Below are positions 10,222-18,941 of a DNA stretch of 51,040 bases, piece after piece. The notes under the pieces were generated by a model that had not been told where the DNA came from, did not search any database, and saw nothing but the letters and a program-made list of their open reading frames with translations. Source of the stretch: Paenibacillus sp. oral taxon 786 str. D14 (GTDB taxonomy: Bacteria > Bacillota > Bacilli > Paenibacillales > Paenibacillaceae); contig NZ_GG695977.1 in assembly GCF_000159955.1 (NCBI RefSeq), forward strand, positions 112,089-163,128. The letters are read 5' to 3'. Position numbers and translations under genes: made by a program. The first letter of the stretch is position 1. Every line of letters begins with the position of its first letter.

Positions 10222-10806
10222 ATGGCTCAGCGGTTAGCCACAGAGTATGTCAATGCCAGTATGCGTTTAACGGAAGTTCAGATGTCGCAGTTTATTCACA
10301 AAGTCTACGATCCCCATGTGCGCCAGCGGGTCAAAGTGTTGGACAACGGCGGGCAAGAGGTCGTACTGGAGGATGACGGCGGTGAGGAAGTGCATCTTCC
10401 ATTTGAACGTGTTGACGGTTATTATGTCTGCGAAATGTCTTTCCGCTTGGAAAAACCCCATTTAACGAACGTGATGAGACTGTTGTTCGCCGCCTTTAAA
10501 GGCTCCGGCATGGTCACCCGAATTTATAACGGATTCATGATGATGTATTATTATCAGGAAGGCCGGGTTCGCAAAATCGTCGAGTATTCTCGGGAATCCT
10601 ACAAGCTTGTGTTCGAATACAAGGATGCGGCGGCGGAGCTGCAGCAAATTTACCGGAATAACGATATTGAGCTGGAAATCGCCCGGATCCGCAAAAACAT
10701 TAATTCGCTGCTTGACCAGCGGTTTGTCGCGGATGAAGCGGATGTGGAACGCATCGACAATGAGCTGCGTCAATGCTCGCGAAGACTGTTTGTCCTAGAG
10801 GCATAA
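10222..10806 (+). CDS. Conserved-looking hypothetical protein, 194 aa
   Basis: I do not recognise this family. The ATG follows GAGGAG with ideal spacing, and a TATAAT lies at 10182-10187. The gene is flanked by a terminator on each side, so it looks like a single-gene unit. The protein is soluble, with no signal peptide or membrane segment. It has an acidic middle (EDDGGEEV), an unusual Met/Tyr run (FMMMYYYQEG, about residues 101-110), then a helical C-terminal half rich in Arg/Glu and heptad-like spacing (about 135-190). No catalytic motif is evident. Codon use resembles its neighbours, which argues for a real gene. Position between ysxC and speD gives no clear functional hint. Confidence 0.8.
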   Translation: MAQRLATEYVNASMRLTEVQMSQFIHKVYDPHVRQRVKVLDNGGQEVVLEDDGGEEVHLPFERVDGYYVCEMSFRLEKPHLTNVMRLLFAAFKGSGMVTRIYNGFMMMYYYQEGRVRKIVEYSRESYKLVFEYKDAAAELQQIYRNNDIELEIARIRKNINSLLDQRFVADEADVERIDNELRQCSRRLFVLEA

Positions 10807-10875
10807 ACTAAAATAGCCCAGTCCCCTAAACGGGTGTCACCAGAGAGAGGGCGACAACATAATGTACTAAATGAT

Positions 10876-10903
10876 AACTACCCTATTACAGGGTAGTTTT
10901 TTT
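10876..10903 (+). terminator. Terminator after the 194-aa gene
   Basis: AACTACCC (10876-10883) pairs with GGGTAGTT (10891-10898), followed by T7. The remainder of the 320-base gap before speD holds the speD promoter and leader. Confidence 0.85.
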
Positions 10904-10949
10904 ATTCATGAACCGCGAACGGATGCAGGGATTTTGCCGAAAAAATAGG

Positions 10950-10978
10950 TTGCATTTGTCCGCAAGAGATGTTATTTT
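10950..10978 (+). promoter_or_regulatory. Sigma-A promoter of speD
   Basis: TTGCAT (10950-10955), a 17-base spacer and TATTTT (10973-10978). Transcription should start near 10985, giving a 5' leader of about 140 nt. Confidence 0.6.
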
Positions 10979-10998
10979 TAATCTCGTTGAAAAGAATA

Positions 10999-11126
10999 TA
11001 GGAACCAGGATTCACTCAGGACATGGAGATGTTGCGAGAGATGTTTCCCTCGAGAAGTGAATGACGTAGGTCCTAGCGGATGAAATTTTTTCAAACATTT
11101 TATTCCTAGGAAGGGGGAGCCGGAAG
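10999..11126 (+). ncRNA. Putative structured cis-regulatory leader of speD
   Basis: The leader can fold into a closed multi-branch element. TAGGAACC (10999-11006) pairs with GGTCCTA (11069-11075), with one bulged A. TTCACT (11011-11016) pairs with AGTGAA (11056-11061). Inside are two small hairpins: ACAT/ATGT (11021-11024 with 11029-11032) and CGAG/CTCG around 11035-11052. The same TAGGAA (10999-11004) can alternatively pair perfectly with TTCCTA (11103-11108), which abuts the ribosome binding site AAGGGGGAG (11111-11119). That gives two mutually exclusive states, as in a riboswitch. I do not recognise a known class. Pairings are read by eye; ligand and function are inference. Confidence 0.5.
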
Positions 11127-11525
11127 ATGGAATATTCAACTTTCGGAAGACACGTTGCGGTTGATGCTTGGGGAATCGACTATGAGGTGCTGAACAACGC
11201 CGGGTTGTTGGAAGCCCACTTGGTGGAAGCGGCGGAAGCTTGCGGAGCGACCATTTTGTCGATTCAATCCAGACAGTTTGAACCGCAAGGAGCCACCGTG
11301 CTTGTGATGTTGTCGGAAAGCCACCTCTCGATTCACACGTATCCTGAGAGAGGGTTTGCTGCTATTGATTGCTACACCTGCGGGGAATTTGTAGATCCGC
11401 AGCTGGCGATCGATTACCTGGTGTCCGTCTTGAATCCGGAGAAAACGTATGCGAAGAAGCTGATTCGGGGCTTAGGCGAGCTGGAAGTAGCCGAAGCGGA
11501 TTCGAATCGCGCTGAATTTGTTTAA
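11127..11525 (+). CDS. speD: S-adenosylmethionine decarboxylase proenzyme (class 1B)
   Basis: SpeD supplies decarboxylated SAM, the aminopropyl donor for spermidine. The 132-aa proenzyme cleaves itself to form a pyruvoyl cofactor. The site is LSESHLSIHTYPE: Glu64-Ser65 is the cleavage bond, and His70 and Cys85 (in CYTCGE) match the proton-transfer residues known in the Thermotoga enzyme, shifted by two. A strong AAGGGGGAG site precedes the ATG. No spermidine synthase gene is adjacent. The preceding leader looks regulatory and a terminator follows, so it is monocistronic. Confidence 0.95.
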   Translation: MEYSTFGRHVAVDAWGIDYEVLNNAGLLEAHLVEAAEACGATILSIQSRQFEPQGATVLVMLSESHLSIHTYPERGFAAIDCYTCGEFVDPQLAIDYLVSVLNPEKTYAKKLIRGLGELEVAEADSNRAEFV

Positions 11526-11561
11526 GCGAGGATAGATTTTCTAAAAAATTGGAAAAAAGCT

Positions 11562-11590
11562 TAACCATGGGTCATCCATGGTTATTTGTT
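11562..11590 (+). terminator. Terminator after speD
   Basis: TAACCATGG (11562-11570) pairs perfectly with CCATGGTTA (11576-11584) around a 5-base loop, followed by a T-rich tail (TTTGTTTT). Confidence 0.75.
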
Positions 11591-11660
11591 TTGAATGAAT
11601 GAAATTCATAAATAATTCATAAAAAACTCATAGAAATCCCAGGGGAGCCGAAGGCTACTG

Positions 11661-11669
11661 TGATATAAT
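11661..11669 (+). promoter_or_regulatory. Extended -10 promoter of hemA
   Basis: TGATATAAT at 11661-11669 is a consensus extended -10 (TGN-TATAAT). No good -35 is present at 17 bases. hemA starts 60 bases downstream. Confidence 0.5.
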
Positions 11670-11728
11670 TAACATAGTTTGTTTGCGATACATGCTATTG
11701 ACACTTCTTCAAGGCAGGTGAACTTGCA

Positions 11729-13174
11729 ATGCACATCGTCGTAGTTGGGTTAAACTATCGCACGGCGCCTGTGGAAGTCAGGGAACGCTTTTCTTTAACA
11801 GATACGGACATGCCGCAAGCGCTGCAGGAGCTCTTACGTACCAAGAGTGTATTGGAAGGCGTAATTATTGCCACCTGCAATCGTACAGAAATCTATGCCG
11901 TAGTTGATCAACTGCACATGTGCGGGTCCTTCGTTCGCAGCTTTATGGAACGCTGGTTTGGGGTTCCTCGCGAAGAATTTACCCGCCATTTATATATATA
12001 TGAAGACGAACAAGCGATTCGTCATCTGTTCCGCGTTGCGTGCGGTCTGGATTCGATGGTGCTGGGGGAAACCCAAATTCTCGGCCAGGTCAAAAATGCG
12101 TTCTTGCTCTCGCAAAGCGAGAAATGCACCGGAACATGGTTTAATATGTTGTTTAAACAAGCGGTCACGCTGGGCAAACGAGCCCATTCCGAAACCGCCA
12201 TCGGGGAGAGCGCCGTTTCGATCAGCTATGCTGCCGTGGAGCTGGGCAAGCGGATTTTTGGCAGCTTTGAAGGCAAACGCGTGCTGATCCTTGGTGCCGG
12301 CAAGATGAGCGAGTTGACGGCCAAGCACTTGAGCGGTGCCGGTGCGGAAGAAGTGCTGGTAGCCAACCGGACATTTGCCCGGGCCCAGGAGCTTGCCGCG
12401 AAATTTCACGGTGTGCCATGCACCATGCAGGAAGCGATGGAACGGCTGGAAGAGGTGGATATTCTGATCAGCTCGACCGGTGCGGAAGGGTATGTAATCA
12501 CTTCGGCACAGGTCGCCCGCAGCATGAAGGGGCGGATGGATCGCCCGTTGTTTATGATCGATATCGCGGTGCCGCGGGACATCGAGCCGGCCATCGGCGA
12601 GCTGGATCAGGTATTCCTGTATGACATCGATGATCTCGAAGGCATCGTAGAGAGCAACATGGAGATGCGCCGCGCAGAAGCGGTTAAGATCGAAGCCATG
12701 ATCGAGGACGAAATCGCCGCCTTCGGAACATGGCTGCAGACGCTGGGCGTAAAGCCGGTCATTCGCGCGCTGCAGGAGAAGGCTTCCGATATTCACGAGA
12801 ATACGTTGGACAGTCTCTTTAATAAGCTGCCGGAGCTGGATGAACGGCAACGCAAAGTGATTCGTCGCCTCACCAAGAGCATTTTAAATCAAGTGCTGCA
12901 TGATCCGATTAACCGGATCAAGGAGATGGCTGGCGAAAGTCAAGGCACGAAAGCGCTGGAGATGTTTACGCAGATTTTTGCGCTGGAGGATCGTCTGGAA
13001 GCACAAAGCGATGCACCTTCCGCATCCGGCAAGGAGATCTCCGCCTCACGGGAAGCGCAAGAAATGTTAGCGTCCCGGGCGTCCGAAGGGTTGCCGGAGC
13101 TCGAAGATGGGCTCCCAAACCAGGTCTCCTTCGAGCCTGAGCCTTCGTTGCCGCTGGCGAAGGTGTCTGTATAA
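11729..13174 (+). CDS. hemA: Glutamyl-tRNA reductase
   Basis: HemA reduces glutamyl-tRNA(Glu) to glutamate-1-semialdehyde using NADPH, the first step of C5 tetrapyrrole synthesis. The catalytic Cys50 lies in ATCNRTE. A Rossmann segment LILGAGKMSE (about residues 189-198) binds NADPH, and the C-terminal dimerisation helices follow. At 481 aa it is longer than the common 415-455 residues; the excess is a polar tail after about residue 430. ATG 11729 follows AAGGCAGGTG. Unlike the B. subtilis operon there is no hemX after it, and a terminator-like hairpin follows. Confidence 0.96.
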   Translation: MHIVVVGLNYRTAPVEVRERFSLTDTDMPQALQELLRTKSVLEGVIIATCNRTEIYAVVDQLHMCGSFVRSFMERWFGVPREEFTRHLYIYEDEQAIRHLFRVACGLDSMVLGETQILGQVKNAFLLSQSEKCTGTWFNMLFKQAVTLGKRAHSETAIGESAVSISYAAVELGKRIFGSFEGKRVLILGAGKMSELTAKHLSGAGAEEVLVANRTFARAQELAAKFHGVPCTMQEAMERLEEVDILISSTGAEGYVITSAQVARSMKGRMDRPLFMIDIAVPRDIEPAIGELDQVFLYDIDDLEGIVESNMEMRRAEAVKIEAMIEDEIAAFGTWLQTLGVKPVIRALQEKASDIHENTLDSLFNKLPELDERQRKVIRRLTKSILNQVLHDPINRIKEMAGESQGTKALEMFTQIFALEDRLEAQSDAPSASGKEISASREAQEMLASRASEGLPELEDGLPNQVSFEPEPSLPLAKVSV

Positions 13175-13213
13175 TCTGGATAACTGGATATTCTACACCG
13201 CGAGAACGCCCTG

Positions 13214-13283
13214 AGCCCTCTGCCGGATGCACCCGAATCGATGGCTGATTCGACGCTGAAGCGGAGGGGGAAGGGCTTTTTTT
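13214..13283 (+). terminator. Terminator-like long hairpin between hemA and sirC
   Basis: AGCCCT (13214-13219) pairs with AGGGCT (13272-13277), with further pairing inside (GAATC with GATTC at about 13235-13251), and T7 follows. It may end or attenuate hemA transcription before the rest of the hem genes. Confidence 0.6.
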
Positions 13284-13303
13284 GAAGGGATGAACATGGA
13301 AAA

Positions 13304-13330
13304 TTGCGGCAGGGTAGGGTATGCTATTAA
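13304..13330 (+). promoter_or_regulatory. Weak candidate promoter of sirC-hemCDBL
   Basis: TTGCGG (13304-13309) and an extended -10, TGC-TATTAA (13322-13330), with a 15-base spacer. The spacing is short, so this is a weak call that gains support mainly from the terminator just upstream. Confidence 0.3.
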
Positions 13331-13355
13331 TCAGTTGAAGTAGGAGGGATGCGCC

Positions 13356-14006
13356 ATACCTTATTATGTGCCCGTCCTATTGAATTTGGCAGGCCGTCGC
13401 TGCGTCGTTATTGGCGGCGGACCGGTTGCCGAACGGAAGGCGAAGATGCTGGCAGAGGCTGGAGCGGTAACGGTGGTGATTAGTCCCAACGTAACGGAAG
13501 GTCTGCAGCGGCTCCATCAGGAGCGGGAGCAAGTCGTATGGATCCAACGGGAGTATCAACAAGGGGATTTGGCCGGGGCGTTCCTCGCTTTTGCCGCGAC
13601 CGATCGGCCGGAGGTCAACGCCGCTGTGGCCGCCGAAGCGGAGGCGGAGGGCATCCCGATGAATGACGCGGGCGAAGGGACGCGAGGCAGCATGATTACG
13701 CCCGGCGTTCTGCGCCGCGGGGGGCTGGTCGTTGCCGTCTCCACCTCGGGGGCGGGACCAACGGCCGCGCGGGAGCTGATCCGCGAGATTGATGAACACT
13801 TTGGCGAGGATTACGAGCGTTACATTGACTTTTTAAGCTCGGCACGGGCTTTCATTAAAGAACGAATCGACGATCCCGGAAGACGGAAGCGTCTGTTTCG
13901 GAGGTTGGCCGAGACCGATATATTGACCTCGATCCGGGAAGGAAGCTTTGAGCCGTGGAGCGAAGCAGCCATGATCGCCTGGATTGAGGAACAGACGGAG
14001 GAATAA
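13356..14006 (+). CDS. sirC: Precorrin-2 dehydrogenase (SirC/Met8-like)
   Basis: This enzyme oxidises precorrin-2 to sirohydrochlorin with NAD, on the siroheme branch; Met8-type members also chelate iron. The N-terminal NAD site [13 protein letters not shown] (about residues 17-29 from ATA) and the central GTRGSMITP and [14 protein letters not shown] motifs are typical. Start choice is notable. The ribosome binding site AGGAGGG (13342-13348) ends 7 bases before an ATA at 13356, giving an N-terminus [11 protein letters not shown]. The first ordinary start, GTG 13368, lies 19 bases away and would cut four residues. The ATG at 13349 is out of frame. I prefer ATA but not firmly. The gene is 2 bases ahead of hemC. 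Confidence 0.88.
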   Translation: MPYYVPVLLNLAGRRCVVIGGGPVAERKAKMLAEAGAVTVVISPNVTEGLQRLHQEREQVVWIQREYQQGDLAGAFLAFAATDRPEVNAAVAAEAEAEGIPMNDAGEGTRGSMITPGVLRRGGLVVAVSTSGAGPTAARELIREIDEHFGEDYERYIDFLSSARAFIKERIDDPGRRKRLFRRLAETDILTSIREGSFEPWSEAAMIAWIEEQTEE

Positions 14007-14008
14007 GC

Positions 14009-14971
14009 ATGACGAAGCGAACGATAGTGGTGGGTACGAGACAAAGCCAGCTGGCGCTGACACAGACGGGACAGGTCATCGACGATTTAAAAGCGATCTG
14101 CCGGGAGCATCACCTGCCGTTTGATTTTGAAATCCGCAAGATCGTAACCAAGGGAGACCGGATTTTGGACGTGACGTTGTCCAAGGTTGGCGGCAAAGGG
14201 CTGTTCGTGAAGGAAATCGAGCAGGCGATGCTGAACGGGGAGATCGATTTGGCGGTCCATAGCATGAAGGACATGCCGTCTGTGCTGCCGGACGGACTGA
14301 TGAACGGTGCGGTGCCGCGGCGGGTTGATCCACGGGATGCGCTTATTTCAAGAAACGGACGGAGCCTTGACGAATTGCCGCAGGGGGCCAAGGTAGGGAC
14401 CAGCAGCTTACGTCGCGCCAGTCAATTGCGCGCTTATCGACCGGACTTCGTGCTGGAGCCGATTCGCGGCAATATCGATTCCCGATTGCGCAAGCTGGAG
14501 GAGGAAGGTTTTGACGCGATCATTTTGGCCGCGGCGGGGTTATTCCGCATGGGTTGGGAACACCGGATTACGGCATTTCTTCCCGCAGAGGTCTGTCTGC
14601 CCGCCGTTGGTCAAGGGGCGCTTGGCATCGAATGCCGCGAGGATGACGACGAGGTGCGCCGGCTCTTGTCCTTATACAATGATCCGGACACCGCGGTGAC
14701 GGTGGCTGCGGAGCGCCGTTTCCTCGGCGTGCTGAATGGCGGCTGCCAGGTGCCGATTGGAGCCTACGCGACGTTGCTGCCGGAAGAAGGCGCAAGCGGC
14801 GAAACCGGCCGTCCGCGTTTGCGATTGACGGGGATGGTTGGTTCGGCGGACGGAACGACGATTCTGAAGGAAAGCGCCGAAGGAACAGATCCGACCGAGC
14901 TGGGAGAGCAGCTTGCCGGCCGGCTGATCTCGATGGGAGCAGCTGCATTATTACAAGAAACCGGGGGGTGA
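14009..14971 (+). CDS. hemC: Porphobilinogen deaminase (hydroxymethylbilane synthase)
   Basis: HemC polymerises four porphobilinogens into hydroxymethylbilane. The 320-aa product begins with [13 protein letters not shown], contains the substrate-binding stretch [11 protein letters not shown], and has the dipyrromethane-cofactor cysteine in [12 protein letters not shown]. It starts 2 bases after sirC and ends 6 bases before the cobA-hemD fusion, so translational coupling in one operon is likely. Nothing is missing. Confidence 0.97.
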   Translation: MTKRTIVVGTRQSQLALTQTGQVIDDLKAICREHHLPFDFEIRKIVTKGDRILDVTLSKVGGKGLFVKEIEQAMLNGEIDLAVHSMKDMPSVLPDGLMNGAVPRRVDPRDALISRNGRSLDELPQGAKVGTSSLRRASQLRAYRPDFVLEPIRGNIDSRLRKLEEEGFDAIILAAAGLFRMGWEHRITAFLPAEVCLPAVGQGALGIECREDDDEVRRLLSLYNDPDTAVTVAAERRFLGVLNGGCQVPIGAYATLLPEEGASGETGRPRLRLTGMVGSADGTTILKESAEGTDPTELGEQLAGRLISMGAAALLQETGG

Positions 14972-14977
14972 ACGAAT

Positions 14978-16525
14978 ATGGCTGGTAAGGTGTATCTGGT
15001 TGGCGCAGGCCCTGGAGATGCGCGATTGATTACGCTGAAAGGGCTTGATTGTCTGGAGAAAGGCGACGTGATCGTCTACGATCGTCTGGCCAATCCCAGC
15101 CTGCTGCGAAGAACGAAGCCCGGGGCAGAGAAAATATATGTCGGGAAGCGAACCGACCGTCACACGATGAAGCAAGAGCATATCAATCAGCTGTTGGTTG
15201 ATTTGGCGCTGGCGGGCAAAACCGTCGTTCGCTTAAAAGGCGGCGACCCGACGATCTTCGGCCGCGTTGGAGAGGAGGCGGAGCTGCTGCGGCAGCACGG
15301 AATTCCTTACGAAATCGTGCCGGGGATTACGGCTGCCATCTCGGTGCCGGCGTATGCAGGCATTCCTGTCACTCACCGGGATATGGCTTCCTCGGTGTCG
15401 ATCGTTACGGGGCGTGAAAGCCCGGACAAGCTGGATCAGTCTATCGACTGGGAAAAGATCACCAACGCGACCGGCACCCTTGTGTTTATGATGGGCGTGG
15501 CCAATATTGGTCATATCAGCAGACAGCTGATTCATTACGGTCGGCCGCCCGAAACGCCGGTTGCCCTGATCCGCTGGGGGACGAGAGCCGAACAGGAGAC
15601 GCTGGTCGGGACGCTGGCCGATATTGAGCAAAAGGTACGCGAAGCTGACTTTAAGCCGCCGGCCGTCACGGTTGTCGGCGAAGTTGTGGCTCAACGGGAG
15701 CAGCTCATGTGGGCGGAATCGCTGCCGCTATTCGGCAAGCGGATTCTCGTCACCCGTTCGCGCTCGCAAGCGAGCGAGCTGGTGCGCGGCATCGAGGAGC
15801 TTGGCGGCGAGCCGTACGAGTTCCCTGTCATCGACATCGCGATGCCGGAGGGCCAAGAGCTGGCCAGCACGGACGAAGCGCTCAATCAGCTAGAGCAGTA
15901 CGATTGGGTATTCTTCACGAGCGTCAATGGCGTGGAGTATTTCTTCTCGCACCTGGAGAGACTGGGGAAAGATGTGCGCGGGCTGCATAAAGCGAGAATT
16001 GCCGCCGTAGGGCCGGCAACGCAGGCGGCGCTGCGCCAACGCGGGATTGCGGCGGAGGGCTTGCCGGGCAAGTTTCAGGCCGAGGGCCTGATGGAAACGT
16101 ACGGCAGCGAGTTGAAGCCCGGACAGCACGTGCTGTTGCCGCGCGGCGACCTTGCCCGAGCTTGGTTGCCTGCTGCCTTGCGTGAGCAGGGCTTGACCGT
16201 CACCGAGGCAGTCATGTACCGGACAGTGCCGGCCGGGGAAACGGACGAAGAGCTGTTGAAGCTGCTCGAGAAAGGCCGTATTCACGCCGTCACCTTTACC
16301 AGCTCGTCAACGGTGACGAATCTGTTGGCCGCGCTCACCGGCATGGGGGTCGCCGATCCGGTCGCTGCCCTGCAAGGCGTGGACATCGCCTGCATCGGGC
16401 CGGTCACGGCGAAAACGGCAGAGGATGCAGGCCTGCGGGTTTCGATTCTTGCGGAAGAAGCAACGATCGACAGCTTGATTCAGGCGCTATGTGACTGGAA
16501 AGCGCGGACGGCGTCGGCGAAGTGA
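14978..16525 (+). CDS. cobA-hemD: Fused uroporphyrinogen-III C-methyltransferase / uroporphyrinogen-III synthase
   Basis: This 515-aa protein joins two enzymes. Residues about 1-245 are CobA (SUMT), with VYLVGAGPGDARLITLKG at the start, the VRLKGGDPTIFGR motif near residue 85 and GIPVTHR. It methylates uroporphyrinogen III to precorrin-2. Residues about 255-515 are HemD, recognisable by the start RILVTRSRSQASELV and VFFTSVNGVEYF, and it cyclises hydroxymethylbilane. The fusion places the last common step and the first siroheme/cobalamin step on one chain. Similar fusions are known in clostridia and bacilli. A T10 run follows the stop. Confidence 0.95.
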   Translation: MAGKVYLVGAGPGDARLITLKGLDCLEKGDVIVYDRLANPSLLRRTKPGAEKIYVGKRTDRHTMKQEHINQLLVDLALAGKTVVRLKGGDPTIFGRVGEEAELLRQHGIPYEIVPGITAAISVPAYAGIPVTHRDMASSVSIVTGRESPDKLDQSIDWEKITNATGTLVFMMGVANIGHISRQLIHYGRPPETPVALIRWGTRAEQETLVGTLADIEQKVREADFKPPAVTVVGEVVAQREQLMWAESLPLFGKRILVTRSRSQASELVRGIEELGGEPYEFPVIDIAMPEGQELASTDEALNQLEQYDWVFFTSVNGVEYFFSHLERLGKDVRGLHKARIAAVGPATQAALRQRGIAAEGLPGKFQAEGLMETYGSELKPGQHVLLPRGDLARAWLPAALREQGLTVTEAVMYRTVPAGETDEELLKLLEKGRIHAVTFTSSSTVTNLLAALTGMGVADPVAALQGVDIACIGPVTAKTAEDAGLRVSILAEEATIDSLIQALCDWKARTASAK

Positions 16526-16586
16526 TTTTTTTTTTGATTAACACGGAGGCTTAACCCCGTGCTGCATACTTAGGAGGGAATCAAAG

Positions 16587-17591
16587 ATGAATTTTCCGAT
16601 CGTAAGACATCGCCGGCTGCGTCAGTCGGCTGCGATTCGCGGGATGGTGCGTGAAACCGTCCTGACGGTGGACGACTTGATTCAACCGATCTTTGTAACT
16701 TATGGAAAGGGCGTCAAGAATGAGATTTCATCGATGCCCGGCGTGTTTCATTTTTCGCTGGACACGCTGGAAGAGGAAGTCAAAGAAATTATGGATCTAG
16801 GCATTCCGGCGGTTCTGCTGTTCGGCATTCCGGAAACGAAGGACAGCGTCGGCACCTCGGCCTTTGCGGAGGACGGGATCGTACAGGAAGCGACGCGGAT
16901 CATTAAATCGCGGTATCCGGATTTGCTGGTCGTAGCCGACACCTGCTTATGCGAATTTACGGATCATGGCCATTGCGGGATGGTACATACGTTTGAACGC
17001 GACGGGCATGTCTGCGGCGACGTCATGAACGACGAGTCGCTGGAGCTGCTGGTGAAAACCGCTGTCTCCCAAGCGCGAGCAGGCGCCGACATCATCGCGC
17101 CGTCCAACATGATGGACGGATTTGTGCAAGCGATCCGTGCGGGACTGGATGAAGCGGGCTTCAGCCATGTGCCGATTATGTCATATTCCGTCAAATACGC
17201 GTCTTCGTTTTATGGGCCGTTCCGTGAAGCGGCGGACTCGGCGCCGCAGTTCGGCGACCGGAAGACGTATCAGATGGACCCGGCCAACGCCCGCGAAGCG
17301 CTAAGGGAAGCGGAATCCGACGTGCTGGAAGGCGCGGATATGCTGATGGTGAAGCCGGCCTTGGCCTTTATGGATATTTTGCGGATGCTGCGGGATCAAT
17401 TTGATCTTCCGCTGGTCGCTTACAACGTAAGCGGAGAGTATTCGATGGTGAAGGCAGCCGCCCAGCAAGGCTGGATCAACGAGCGGGCCATCGTCACTGA
17501 GATGCTGCTAGGCATGAAGCGGGCGGGTGCGGATATCATCATCACGTATTTCGCCAAGGATATGGCACGCTGGCTGCGCGAGAAGCAGTAA
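16587..17591 (+). CDS. hemB: Delta-aminolevulinic acid dehydratase (porphobilinogen synthase)
   Basis: HemB condenses two aminolevulinates into porphobilinogen. The 334-aa protein shows the zinc-site region [14 protein letters not shown], Cys-containing and therefore Zn-type. The two active-site lysines lie in [15 protein letters not shown] and [12 protein letters not shown]. The ATG has a strong TAGGAGGG site. The 61-base gap after cobA-hemD contains a T-run and a small CACGG/CCGTG hairpin, perhaps a weak attenuator. Confidence 0.97.
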   Translation: MNFPIVRHRRLRQSAAIRGMVRETVLTVDDLIQPIFVTYGKGVKNEISSMPGVFHFSLDTLEEEVKEIMDLGIPAVLLFGIPETKDSVGTSAFAEDGIVQEATRIIKSRYPDLLVVADTCLCEFTDHGHCGMVHTFERDGHVCGDVMNDESLELLVKTAVSQARAGADIIAPSNMMDGFVQAIRAGLDEAGFSHVPIMSYSVKYASSFYGPFREAADSAPQFGDRKTYQMDPANAREALREAESDVLEGADMLMVKPALAFMDILRMLRDQFDLPLVAYNVSGEYSMVKAAAQQGWINERAIVTEMLLGMKRAGADIIITYFAKDMARWLREKQ

Positions 17592-17636
17592 GCATAGAGC
17601 CAAGAACGGGGTTTGAACAGTTAAGGAGGGGGATCG

Positions 17637-18941
17637 ATGAGCAAGGACACGATTGGCCGGCGGGGCGAAGAGCGATCGCGCCTGGCATTCGAAGAAGCGA
17701 AGCAGGTCTTGCCCGGCGGCGTTAACAGCCCGGTGCGGGCGTTTAAATCCGTTGGCTTGACGCCGATGTATATCGAACGCGGGGAGGGCTCCCGGATTTA
17801 TGATATCGACGGCAACAGTTTTATCGATTATGTAGGCTCCTGGGGGCCGCTGATTATGGGCCATGCTCATCCAGAGGTGGTGCGTGCGCTGCAGGAGACG
17901 GCTGCGAAAGGGACGAGCTTTGGAGCGCCAACGCTGCTAGAGACGCAAATGGCCATGCTGGTTGCTGAACGGGTGCCGTCGATCGATGTGGTGCGGATGG
18001 TGAACTCGGGAACGGAAGCAACGATGAGTGCGATCCGTCTGGCACGGGGATACACGGGCCGCAGCAAAATTATGAAATTCGAAGGCTCCTATCACGGCCA
18101 TGCCGACAGCTTGCTGATTAAAGCAGGCTCCGGCGTAGCGACGCTGGGACTGCCGGACAGCCCGGGCGTGCCTGAGGGGGTTGCCTCTAATACAATTGCG
18201 GTACCTTATAACGACTTGGCTTCGGTTGAGCTTGCGTTTGAGCGGTTTGGGGAAGAGATCGCCGGCGTTATCGTGGAGCCTGTAGCCGGGAACATGGGCG
18301 TTGTGCCGCCGCTGCCGGGATTCCTGGAAGGTCTGCGCCGGATTACCGAGCGATACGGCAGCTTGCTCATTTTTGACGAGGTCATGACAGGCTTCCGCGT
18401 AGGGCTGAATTGTGCGCAGGGGCGCTTTGGCGTTACTCCGGATTTGACTTGCCTCGGCAAGGTGATCGGCGGCGGGCTGCCTGTTGGAGCGTACGGCGGA
18501 AAACGCGAGATCATGGAGCAAATCGCGCCAAGCGGGCCGATTTATCAGGCTGGGACGCTGAGCGGCAACCCGTTGGCAATGGTTGCGGGTTACACGACGC
18601 TGTCGCTGCTTACTCCAGAGGTGTACGACCGGCTGGAGCGCTTGTCGGCGAAGCTGGAGGAAGGCTTTACGCGCAACGCCAAGGAAAAAGGTATTCCGTG
18701 TACGATCAACCGCGTGGGCTCGATGATCTGTCCGTTTTTTACCGAAGAGAAGGTTATCAATTACGAGACGGCAAAAACAAGCGACCTCGACTTGTTCCGC
18801 CGTTACTTCGCGGCGTTGCTTGAGCAAGGCATCAACGTGGCGCCTTCGCAGTTCGAAGGTATGTTCGTCTCGGGCGTGCATACCGACGAAGACATTGAGC
18901 TGACGATCGAAGCGCATCGCTTGGCGCTGCAAAAGCTGTGA
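17637..18941 (+). CDS. hemL: Glutamate-1-semialdehyde 2,1-aminomutase
   Basis: HemL is the PLP enzyme converting glutamate-1-semialdehyde to 5-aminolevulinate, the substrate of HemB. Conserved segments are [12 protein letters not shown] near the N-terminus, the glycine-rich [25 protein letters not shown], and the PLP lysine in [17 protein letters not shown]. At 434 aa it is full length. The ribosome binding site is AAGGAGGGG. The last bases overlap the GTG start of the next gene (GTGA), suggesting coupling. Confidence 0.97.
   Translation: MSKDTIGRRGEERSRLAFEEAKQVLPGGVNSPVRAFKSVGLTPMYIERGEGSRIYDIDGNSFIDYVGSWGPLIMGHAHPEVVRALQETAAKGTSFGAPTLLETQMAMLVAERVPSIDVVRMVNSGTEATMSAIRLARGYTGRSKIMKFEGSYHGHADSLLIKAGSGVATLGLPDSPGVPEGVASNTIAVPYNDLASVELAFERFGEEIAGVIVEPVAGNMGVVPPLPGFLEGLRRITERYGSLLIFDEVMTGFRVGLNCAQGRFGVTPDLTCLGKVIGGGLPVGAYGGKREIMEQIAPSGPIYQAGTLSGNPLAMVAGYTTLSLLTPEVYDRLERLSAKLEEGFTRNAKEKGIPCTINRVGSMICPFFTEEKVINYETAKTSDLDLFRRYFAALLEQGINVAPSQFEGMFVSGVHTDEDIELTIEAHRLALQKL

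Noticed and set aside
10807..10875. Possible small RNA or riboswitch after the 194-aa gene
   Set aside because: Short complementarity (TGTC/GACA) only; it is followed by an ordinary terminator and precedes no gene on the same transcript.
11990..12850. 286-codon minus-strand frame opposite hemA
   Set aside because: Fully contained within hemA, with no start signal and no domain.
17937..18932. 331-codon minus-strand frame opposite hemL
   Set aside because: Composition (Arg/His-rich, no motifs) is typical of reverse-complement shadows of GC-rich codons.
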